This document shows positions 1 to 7,128 of a stretch of DNA of 11,446 nt, piece after piece. How positions within the stretch are numbered: position 1 is the first letter of the stretch; each line of letters starts with the position of its first letter. The DNA lies in the NCBI GenBank assembly GCA_003024985.2, contig PXIH01S0012952.1; one strand, 5' to 3'. The stretch comes from Euperipatoides rowelli (Eukaryota > Onychophora > Udeonychophora > Euonychophora > Peripatopsidae). Below the pieces are notes generated by a model, which was given only the letters and a program-made list of their open reading frames with translations, made no database searches and was not told the origin of the DNA. The position numbers and the translations under genes were made by a program.

Positions 1-35
1 TCTGGCGTTGGCAGCCATCTTGGAACAGTAAAGTA
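1..35 (-). other. Possible antisense start codon of a gene leaving the window at the left edge
   Basis: Read on the minus strand, the first bases give CCAAG followed by ATG GCT GCC AAC GCC AGA (Met-Ala-Ala-Asn-Ala-Arg), with A at -3 and G at +4, a favourable Kozak context. ATG occupies 18-16. The same string, CAAGATGGC, matches the well-known YY1 binding motif that often overlaps start codons in animal genes. These 18 coding bases are GC-rich against an AT-rich flank. Only six codons are visible, so this could equally be the end of a repeat or chance. Confidence 0.2.
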
Positions 36-1110
36 AATTCCCCCCAATTTTTTAAATCTGAGATAAAATTTAAATTTCAAAATGACATAAAATTTCTGCA
101 TATGCAATTATTTAATGCCATGTGGAGCAACCAATCTGTTGATGCATTTTAACAGACAGTTATCTATAATGAATAAATTAAGGAATAGTCTGAGTGCACA
201 GGGGCTCATTTGGTTATGTCATGAACATACTTAAAATGATAGGGTAAAGTCATGGTTGTATTTTTTCTTTCATGGTGCTATAAATGAGTCTGTTCATCAA
301 GCAAGATATGTCTGTATATAATCTTTTTTTTTTTTTTGACTGTGCTTTCTCGAGAGCACTATTAGAAGTAAAGTTTCCTATGTTTGGTAACTTGTAAACA
401 AATTATTTATTGTTTTGATTATAAGAAATGTAAAAGGTTAGTGCAAAGCTGATTCTAGAGTTGTTTTTCATCTATCTTTCTTCAGTTTTTTTTCTGTTTT
501 TTCTCGTAACCTTCTGAAATTGTAGCCTTTTTTTTTGTTATGTGTATGCTTGCTTTACATTTGCGCTTTCTGTAATAAAAGATAGAAAATAGTGTTATGA
601 AGCAATGAAAGATAAAAAGGTAAAATTCCCTTTTACAAAAAAAAAAATAGCTACTATAAATTAATTTACTTTTTGGTATTATATATTGTTTTTCACTTTC
701 AAATGTATTATTTTGTTTAATGTTTTATGAAGTATAAAACATGTTTAAGGTGGTGCAATGCCATCTTTAAAAAAGAAAAAAAAGGATATTATGTTCTTTG
801 AGAATGTAAATGATAAATATGTTAATTCATTCAAAATTAGTATATAGGTTTACATTAAATTAAGAGCACACTTTGCTTTTGGTGAAAAAGAGTAAGAAAA
901 AAGAAATGAGAGTGGTAAATGGGAGTAGCGTTCATTATGATTTATTTCCTTATTATAATTTCATCGATTTCATTCACTTTTATTTAATTGTTTTGTTTTG
1001 TTGTTTCTTTTTTTATAAAAATAAATCTCCTCTCCAACAGAAGAGCTATATTTTTTTGTGATTAATAAACAATAGAAAATCATAATAACTTGAAATAACT
1101 TAGAATAACA
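36..1110. other. AT-rich stretch without recognisable gene
   Basis: This is low-complexity AT-rich DNA with many T and A runs, for example a T run just before 337, another near 528-536 and an A run near 638-648. Short open frames here, such as the one near 873-1061, are dominated by Phe, Ile, Tyr and Lys, as expected from base composition. I see no family motif, tRNA, splice architecture or long repeat. One near-palindrome around 342-359 is listed under findings. Confidence 0.6.
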
Positions 1111-1115
1111 GGTTC

Positions 1116-1300
1116 CTTTTTTTTATTAGGAGGGCACAGCGTACTTGGAAAAACCCAAAGTGAGCTGTTACAGAGTTACAGCTAGGGAAAAAAACTGTTC
1201 CATAACTGCCCAAGCCGGGGAGCGAACCTGTACTCCCCAGCATATGCCTTCGGCTTATCAAGTCATGCGGAAATCGCTCGACCGCGAAACCGAGACATTG
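1116..1300 (-). mobile_element. tRNA-derived SINE, copy A (minus strand)
   Basis: On the minus strand this starts with a tRNA-like head. An A-box-like CGGTCGAGCGA lies at 1284-1274 and a B-box-like GGTTCGCTCCC at 1228-1218, the latter inside a T-arm-like stem (CTCCCC at 1233-1238 pairing with GGGGAG at 1217-1222). The head-to-B-box distance suits a Leu/Ser-like tRNA with a long variable arm, which is an inference. A non-tRNA body follows and ends in an A-rich tail (TAATAAAAAAAAGG). It shares CATATGCTGGG, CAGTTATGGAA and AGTACGC, in that order, with the plus-strand copy near 2000. No convincing target-site duplication is visible, so the exact ends are uncertain. Both promoter boxes are imperfect, so it is probably inactive. 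It is not a functional tRNA gene, because it has no acceptor stem. Confidence 0.7.
1218..1284 (-). promoter_or_regulatory. Degenerate internal Pol III promoter (A and B boxes) of SINE copy A
   Basis: The A-box-like CGGTCGAGCGA (1284-1274) differs at about two positions from TGGCCGAGCGG-type A boxes. The B-box-like GGTTCGCTCCC (1228-1218) differs at two positions from GGTTCGANTCC. Order and orientation are correct for a minus-strand tRNA-type promoter. Activity is doubtful. Confidence 0.55.
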
Positions 1301-1499
1301 TTTTGTTGTTTTCAAATAGGTTATTAATTAGAGATTATTAAAATAGTTATATAACAATAATTTCTTAGAACTGTATAAGCCATAACTGTATATGCCAATG
1401 GTTTAAATCTTTGATTCAATATATAAACAATAAATAAAACTTAACTTCCCATCTTTAAAAATAGCACCGGCCATTATAAAATCTTGACAAAGTAAACAT

Positions 1500-1750
1500 G
1501 TCTGCAATCATTGATCCTGCGAGAGTGGATGTGACATAATTTTAGTGAATCCAATTGCAATATCGGTTCCTGTACGTGTTTTTACTGATAGCCTGAGGCA
1601 TCTATCACAACAAAAAACTAGAAACTGTTGCAGTACAGGATTTGGTAGGCTGTATCGCAACATAATTCACTTGTATGTTTACACTGGTCAACATTGCAAC
1701 ACATTGCGCAACGCGTTACGGAAAAGTGGCAGTGTAAACGTGGCTTTATG
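1500..1750. mobile_element. Possible relic of a small DNA transposon (MITE-like), CpG-bearing
   Basis: This block stands out from its AT-rich surroundings by a cluster of CpG sites (for example GCGCAACGCGTTACGG near 1716-1731). It also holds a perfect 10-bp inverted repeat: GTTTACACTG at 1677-1686 and CAGTGTAAAC at 1730-1739. Words such as TTGCAACA and TTGCGCAACGCG recur within it. That is the look of a non-autonomous DNA transposon end, but I cannot assign a superfamily and see no clear outer termini or target duplication. A 92-codon open frame runs through it on the plus strand (1545-1823); it has no domain I recognise and is best treated as incidental. Confidence 0.35.
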
Positions 1751-1995
1751 GAATCTAAATTTCCAGATGATGAAAAAAAACTATCAACACTCGTTTTTTA
1801 AAAAAACAAAGGTACATGAGTAATAAAACAGAAAATACATGAAACAGTTGTCAAATTTTTGTAAGTTTGTTAGTATTATAATTTATATTGAATATTAGTA
1901 TCTAACATGGAATAAAGTTTCCTCACAAGACATAAATAAATGACCCTGATCTCAGACCTTTTTTCTTATTGCAAAGGGTACAAAAATCATTTCCC

Positions 1996-2172
1996 TGTCC
2001 CGACTTAGTGGTTCAGTCGGTAGTGATGCTGGCTGCTATCATGTCGAGGTCATATGCTGGGAATACCACATGTTCGATTCCCAGTTGAACCAGTTATGGA
2101 AGGTTTTTACCTGGCTTAGAACATCATGCTAATGTTTTATTTTACTCAGTACGCCCACCGCCACCAGCTCTT
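1996..2172 (+). mobile_element. tRNA-derived SINE, copy B (plus strand)
   Basis: The tRNA-like head has a perfect A box, TGGTTCAGTCGG (2009-2020), and a near-perfect B box, TGTTCGATTCC (2071-2081). The B box sits in a T-arm-like hairpin with 8-bp arms, CTGGGAAT (2057-2064) and ATTCCCAG (2077-2084). Downstream comes a non-tRNA body with CAGTTATGGAAGG, a T-rich stretch and AGTACGCCCACCGCCACC. Shared words in the same order link it to the minus-strand copy at about 1116-1300, so the two belong to related subfamilies. There is no acceptor-stem pairing, so it is not a tRNA gene. The 3' tail and target-site duplication are not clear, and the end is approximate. Confidence 0.75.
2009..2081 (+). promoter_or_regulatory. 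Internal Pol III promoter (A box and B box) of SINE copy B
   Basis: The A box TGGTTCAGTCGG at 2009-2020 fits TRGYNNARNNG completely. The B box TGTTCGATTCC at 2071-2081 differs only at its first base from GGTTCGANTCC. The spacing of about 50 bp is longer than in short tRNAs but compatible with type 2 tRNA promoters. Confidence 0.65.
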
Positions 2173-2184
2173 TTGAACCTGTAG

Positions 2185-2735
2185 TAGTAAAAATTTGTAA
2201 TTTAAATAATTAATGCATTAACATCTATTAAAATAGGTTTTTCATTTAGCGTTGATGGGAAATTTATTTAAAAAAAATAATTGGCTTAATTTCCCTTTTT
2301 TAAAATACTTTCTATTACTTAACCCTGCAGTCCTGGCATATATGTGAGATACATAATTAAATTTCAAAAATTAAATATCTAGCTAATGCGCTGAGATAGA
2401 ATATTATACAGCCTTTAATTCTCCTAAATTAATGAGTTTTTTTCATCTGTCAATTAGCCGGAGTTTGAAGGCAAGGCATATATTGATTTCTTTGCTTTTA
2501 TCTGTCAGATATATACACCACAACCGACTCATGTAATTATTTTTTTCATGTAAGTATTTTTTTCAGGTAGCTTAATTAAAATATTATGAAAAATTTAGGA
2601 ATAAATTTATACATTTTTAAAATTGGAATTTAATGCAGATTTCAAACATTAAAACCAACAAATTCTATCTCCAACGACAGTGAAACAACAATGGAAAATG
2701 TAAGAAAAACTGGCTTTTTACTTTTTTTTAATAGC
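2185..2735. other. AT-rich stretch without recognisable gene
   Basis: No gene, RNA or mobile-element signature is seen. A segment at about 2499-2536 (TATCTGT, CAGATA, ACTCATGTAA) resembles the sequence just after the tandem repeat at 3214-3259, as described under findings. Confidence 0.55.
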
Positions 2736-3225
2736 GACATTTAGAAATAAATTCATAAAAATAAATCTATTTGTTGAATTTTTTTTTTTATATATAGTAA
2801 AATTTCTGGTAAAAATAGAACAAAAATACTATTTAAGTTTTTTTCTAGCTGTTATAGATTTTGAAATATTTAACAATGTATTATTTGTACATACAGTAAA
2901 TACAAGATAATGAATACCGACATTTAGAAAAATAAGCATAAAAGAAAATATGTTTGTTGGATTTTTTATTTTTAAATATATTAAAATTCTTGATAAAAAA
3001 TAGAACAAAAAATACTATTTAAGTTTTTTTATATCTGTTATAGATTTTGAAATATTTAACATAATGTATTGTTTGTAAATATGAGCTGTAAGGATTTCTG
3101 TTGTATGCAGACATTTAGAAACAAAATCTGTTTGTTGGATTTTTTTTTTATATGCATTAAAATTCCTGATAAAAAATAGAACAAAAAAAAAAATACTATT
3201 TAAGTTTTTTTTATATCTGTTACAT
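2736..3225. repeat. Diverged tandem repeat, about 2.6 copies, periods 183 and 191 bp
   Basis: Three units each begin with GACATTTAGAAA, at 2736, 2919 and 3110. In order, each then contains TTTGTTG(A/G)ATTTTTT, a TAAAATT...GGTAAAAA or GATAAAAA segment, ATAGAACAAAAA, and TACTATTTAAGTTTTTTT. The first two units continue with ATAGATTTTGAAATATTT. The third unit breaks off after TATATCTGTTA at about 3222. Copies differ by scattered substitutions and by homopolymer length changes. There are no coding features. This looks like a local tandem duplication rather than a long satellite array. Confidence 0.85.
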
Positions 3226-3451
3226 GTATCTCACAGATACACCATGACTACTCATGTAACTTTCTGACCACACAATTTCATTGGAAATATTTTTAAGAAA
3301 AATCTAATTACAAAGTTTAACAGTTTACATAAACATTTTAATCTTTTAAAAGAAGTTAGTTCTCTATTTTTTGATTTGATGTACTGAAAACCTAGGTATT
3401 CTCGTGTTATCTGATTGCTTAATTTATACATTACTTATTATTATTTTTTTA

Positions 3452-3487
<36 letters not shown>

Positions 3488-3896
3488 ATATTATTTGCAA
3501 GCTTTGGATGTCTGTGTATTGTAACAAACTTGTGATTATGTGCTTCATATAAACTTCATTTTCCAAACTCATTAATCCAGGTAAAAGTTCCATAATCCAA
3601 TTCAAAGTATTTCCAACTAATGTTAAACTTACTGAAAAGAGAAAAATCCCCTGGTGTATACTAATGTGGAAAGAAACTATCTTCATTTTTTACAACAGGG
3701 GATGCCCATGGATTAAATTATTGACCCCTCACTCCCACTCGTATATGCACAGGACATCATGGCCGGGTACAAAAACTCACAACCACAGTGCCTTGGTTTT
3801 AAATATTATATTTTAATAATATTAGCATTGATAACCTTTAAAATTTTCTTAAAAATAATCCAGTCCATAAATTAATTATTACACCACTATCTATAG
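3226..3896. other. AT-rich stretch with a microsatellite, no recognisable gene
   Basis: Apart from the (AT)n run listed separately, I see no feature. An 81-codon minus-strand open frame at 3441-3686 ends in a Tyr-Ile run read from the microsatellite. Its upstream part matches no family I know. It could be further transposon debris beside the hAT end, but nothing supports that directly. Confidence 0.5.
3454..3483. repeat. (AT)n microsatellite
   Basis: About 15 uninterrupted AT dinucleotides follow a short A run. Copy number is likely polymorphic. Confidence 0.95.
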
Positions 3897-3988
3897 CAGA
3901 GGTGAGGAACCTACCACAACCGGCCTTTTTAGATGTTTTGTGTGGCCTTTTCACATATTTTCCAAATGACCACATATTCTTTTTCATA
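3897..3988. mobile_element. hAT-like DNA transposon terminus (fragment)
   Basis: The sequence starts CAGAGGTGAGGAACC (3897-3911), close to the CAGGGGTGGGGAACC-type termini of many animal hAT elements. It continues with the expected subterminal pattern: CGGCCTTTTTAGA, then TGTGGCCTTTTCACA, then AAATGACCACATAT. The base before the CAG could be the edge of an 8-bp target duplication (ATCTATAG, 3889-3896), but I find no second copy and no opposite terminus in the window. It is therefore a single-ended fragment. It directly abuts the broken end of the LINE; the junction lies at about 3985-4005 and cannot be fixed by eye. Confidence 0.55.
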
Positions 3989-4049
3989 TAGTATTTTATC
4001 AATTATGTATCTTCATCATTTTTTAAAAAAATAAATTTCAGATTAGAGA

Positions 4050-4740
4050 GAGAGATTATAGAACTTTTGTCCTTGTTGATGATGGTGTCTGTTATGTTGG
4101 TAAATTTTTTAATTAATTCCATAGCTGTTTCGATCTCTTGCATATAACTACAGAAAACATTAAGGTTATTGGCATAAGCATGGACTTTAATAGGGATTTT
4201 CAGATTATGAATGTACGAAGTATAAGCCAGGTAAATTGTCATCAAAGTCAAAAAGTAATGAGTTAAGGTATAAAGCAAAGAGGGCAGCACTCAAGGGGCA
4301 ACCCTGTGTGATGCCTCTTTTAATATTAAAACTTCTGTAGAAATGACCTTTTATGTTGATAGTAGCCAATTATGAAGAGATATAATTAATAATTGCATTT
4401 GTTAAAAAATTGTCTTTGAAATTTATCCTAATTAAGTTAATTAAGTGGTTGATATGCACAGAGTCATAGGCTTTGTGGATATCAATAAATTGTGCTATGG
4501 GTTGTTCATTTTTATAATTTTTGAATTTTGTGGATATTTCCTGAAATATATGGATCGGTATGTGAATGGCAAGGCTTCTAAATGCAAACTGGAATGGATG
4601 AATAATTTTATTTAATATAGGAAAAAGTTTGTCATTAAGTATGGAGGCAAAAACTTTGCATCAGTATTCTCAATATTGATTAGTCGGATATTGTTAAGGT
4701 CAGTAGTATAGGGAAGCACATGAGGTGGAAGTGATTTTTT
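4050..4740 (-). other. Reverse transcriptase domain of the LINE ORF2
   Basis: The RT palm motifs run A (FIDIHKAYDSV), B (RGITQGCPLS) and C (AYANN), followed by a thumb start (INKDKS). The family's first RT blocks are recognisable upstream in shifted frames. Catalytic Asp in motif A is kept; both Asp of motif C are replaced by Asn, so polymerase activity would be abolished even without the frameshifts. Confidence 0.85.
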
Positions 4741-5559
4741 TCTCATCTTTGTCAAATAGAACAAATTTACCTATCCAATTCTGTTGAGACTAGTAATTTA
4801 ATAATTGATGAAATATTGGAATAAATAAATATTGAAATTTTTGTATAATCTTTGGTGTGAGGTCATCTGGTCCTGGGGGAAATGCTTGTTAGTTTTTGAA
4901 ATCACAGCTTTTATATTCTCAAGAGTAATAAATGTAGGTCGAGAAGAAGTGTTTTCCAATATTGGGTATAGTGGCCTGGGATCTGTAAAGTCGAGTCAAA
5001 TGGCAGTGTTTTGGAAGAAATCCTTGAAATATCCATAGAGGAACTCCCCATATCATGACCATACAATGATTCATGTTAGTATTTTATGGCAGTAATTGTT
5101 TTTTTTTTTTTTTTNGAGGATTTTTGAAGTTATAAGAGCAGTAAGTTCATGCTTATTTAGAATAATATCTCTTACTTATTTATATTTAATTAGTTTAATC
5201 TCACCTTCTTGGATTTTATTTAGTTATTTTTTCCATGTATTCACCAGAATATTGTTTCTCATATTTTCTATATTCAGGGTTTTGATGGCTCTAGTGTAAA
5301 AGTGACCTCTATTCTTATTATCGATAATGAAACTATTGTTTAAAGGTAGAAGTTTGAGCAAAAGTTCTGCTTTAACTAGCATCCATGTTGAATTAATATT
5401 ATAGGGTTTACTAAGAACTTGGCTAATCTAGCATATATACAGTTGTAAATATCTATTATAAATGGTAGGGCAGGGTGAATAATGTGAAAAGATTGTGCCA
5501 TAGCAGAGCTTGTGTTATAGTTCACACTTAGCTTCATCTGGATTAAACCTGCAAGGTGG

Positions 5560-6125
5560 TCCTAAAACTGCACAAAAATGGGGAAGTAGGTGGATGAAGT
5601 TGCTAGAGGTTTCGATAGAAAACAATAGTCTATTCTTGAACTGGATATGGAAGAGAAATGAGTTGGCTGGTTCTCCTTGTCACGAAGGAATGCTATATCC
5701 ATAATATTAGTGTGTGAGCTAAAGTATATACCCCAGGGGGGTTGATTAAAAATTTGGTATATTAAAGTCCTCTTCTAGGATAAAATAGTAATTTGGATGA
5801 CAAAGAATGTTCTTTTTTATTTGCTGAAATAAGCTGTTGTGAATTGAACTTAATCTGTGTCCATATAAGCTGATCAATAAGTATGTATGTTGAAGAGAAT
5901 AACTTCACACTTGAGAAGTCTAGGGGTGGATACTAACATTTTTGGGGAACAAGAGATCAAACTGGCTTTAATAGCAATCAAAACTCCAAGGATAGATTTA
6001 GAGTAAATGCGAAACAAAGCTTTCATACAATGAAAGCTTTGTTTCCTGGAGAAAAGCTATTGAAACTTTCTTCCTAATTTGTTGATTTATTGATGCCTTG
6101 AACATTTAGAGTTAAAATATGAAGG
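5560..6125 (-). other. Endonuclease domain of the LINE ORF2 (APE type)
   Basis: Four conserved blocks of the exonuclease/endonuclease/phosphatase fold used by L1-like elements can be read: LNVQGIN with the conserved Asn, FLQETKL with the metal-coordinating Glu, THFSS, and SRIDYCFLSKPL with the conserved Asp. They are in the correct order and spaced plausibly, but they lie in more than one frame. The region around the expected SDH block near 5560 is eroded to DHLAGL-like remains. Confidence 0.8.
6011..6045. repeat. Perfect inverted repeat, 16-bp arms with a 3-bp loop
   Basis: GAAACAAAGCTTTCAT (6011-6026) is followed by ACA and then ATGAAAGCTTTGTTTC (6030-6045). The arms are identical in reverse complement. 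It overlaps codons for the endonuclease QETKL motif of the LINE. It is not followed by a tail typical of a terminator, and a bacterial terminator makes no sense here. Confidence 0.95.
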
Positions 6126-6818
6126 TCAGCTAGTGTGGGGGTGTCATGATTGGGTTGGAATGCTATCCTCTCTGCCCTCTTCATCCATATTAGAAATATT
6201 GTCCCAGAAAATAGGGTGTCTTCATATTCAGAGCTAGAATATTGGTCATTATTAACAGCATATTTGTTTTTTAAGTCAATTTTACTAGTGTTGTTAGTTG
6301 GATGCACCTCTGGGTGATTCCTGAGGGCATGAGTTTTGGTAGATTCTGGAATGGTTCTCTAGATGGCATTTTTGTATTTTTCAATTTTGGAGCTTTCATT
6401 TTGGTCTTTTTCCCTTTCTGCTTTTCCACTGCTTTAGTCTTTATATTTCTTAGAAAATCTTGATTTTGAGCAGGATCAGAGTGTTGCTGAGGTTCATCAA
6501 CAGTAGAAAAAGGAGTCAAATACTTATTATTATTATTTATTGATAATAGATTAGCAGATCCATTATCAATATATTCTTGAGATAGGGGCAATGACTCATC
6601 CATTTTATCAGGAGGGGGATCTTCTAGATACTTAGAACCTAAGTCTGTAGAGCTATTATTAGCATCCATTAAGGAGGGAAAACAGGACAGAATGTTATCC
6701 TTGGGTTGATTTATACAATCTATGGCAAAGTTTAATAAATTTGAGTCCTCATGTAATTTTTGCAATGGCAAAGGCCAATCTTTTGACCTTTAGATAACTT
6801 AGCTGCATAAGTCTGTTT

Positions 6819-6914
6819 ACAAGTATGTTGAATGTTTCTCAGGCCTTTACATTGTGGACAGAATTTCTTTTGACATTCAGAGATAATGTGCTAGCTGCTT
6901 TCACATCTAAAGAA
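6819..6914 (-). other. Pair of degraded CCHC zinc knuckles in LINE ORF1
   Basis: The minus-strand translation reads FFRCESS*HIISEC and then CPQCKGLRNIQHTC. Both fit CX2CX4HX4C spacing exactly. In the first, the leading Cys is Phe and a stop replaces the residue before His. In the second, His is replaced by Asn. Such knuckles bind single-stranded nucleic acid in ORF1/Gag-like proteins. Confidence 0.75.
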
Positions 6915-7107
6915 ATTCCTTGGTCATGAGTGAATGTGAAGGTAATTACGTATGTGCTTTATTTTGACAAAATAGGGTATATCCATTATGGTGCAGTCGT
7001 TTTTAAGTTTAAAATGTATAATAGTTTGCCCAGAATTACTGGGCTTTCTATTTGGCTTTTGTAGATTTTCAGGTGAGAAAAGTTATATGGTGCCTCACTG
7101 TTCGAAT

Positions 7108-7128
7108 AAAAAAAAAAGGGGGGGGGGG
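7108..7128. repeat. A10G11 homopurine tract inside LINE ORF1
   Basis: Ten A followed by eleven G on the plus strand. On the minus strand it encodes Pro and Phe runs within the ORF1 relic, and the reading frame is the same on both sides. It is probably a slippage expansion of a short original run. Confidence 0.95.

Larger units (their letters stand above)
4003..6130 (-). pseudogene. LINE ORF2 relic: APE endonuclease plus reverse transcriptase, broken
   Basis: In the family this protein nicks target DNA and copies the element RNA at the nick. Visible in order on the minus strand are the endonuclease blocks LTLNVQGIN (6115-6089), IAFLQETKL with the metal-binding Glu (6060-6034), PTHFSS (about 5666-5649) and SRIDY (5639-5625). 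RT fingers follow, with NTDAK and a degraded LNDKLFPILNKIIHPFQ-like region (about 4670-4590). The palm shows motif A FIDIHKAYDSV with its catalytic Asp (4489-4457), motif B RGITQGCPLSAALFALYLN (starting 4318), and motif C as AYANN (4179-4165). Frameshifts separate block 1 from QET, and motif B from motif C; a stop lies between motifs A and B. Both catalytic Asp of the usual YADD are Asn. The sequence ends shortly after INKDKS, so the thumb and C-terminal region are lost. The start is unclear: a possible ATG near 6150 overlaps a TGA ending an acidic ORF1-like frame. Confidence 0.85.

Noticed and set aside
873-1061. 62-codon open frame rich in Phe, Tyr and Ile
   Set aside because: Its composition follows directly from T-rich DNA. 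There is no motif, and such lengths are common by chance here.
1200-1300. A functional tRNA gene on the minus strand
   Set aside because: A and B boxes and a T-arm are present, but there is no acceptor stem pairing. A SINE body with an A-rich tail follows.
1545-1823. 92-codon plus-strand open frame
   Set aside because: It overlaps the CpG-bearing repeat-like block and its inverted repeat. No domain is recognised, so it is taken as incidental.
2345-3233. GTGAGATACAT (2345-2355) and ATGTATCTCAC (3223-3233) as terminal inverted repeats of one element
   Set aside because: The match is only 11 bp, does not extend inward or outward and lacks a target duplication. A match of this length is plausible by chance across this region.
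3441-3686. 81-codon minus-strand ORF as a small gene
   Set aside because: Its end is read from the (AT)n microsatellite and the rest has no recognisable family. It is near the expected length for chance ORFs in this composition.
4832-5704. Plus-strand ORFs at 4832-5038, 5096-5299 and 5510-5704
   Set aside because: They lie antisense to the LINE ORF2, whose minus-strand motifs (for example SRIDY) explain the sequence. They are shadows.
6011-6045. Intrinsic transcription terminator
   Set aside because: There is a hairpin but no U-tract context, and the genome is eukaryotic. It lies inside a LINE coding relic.
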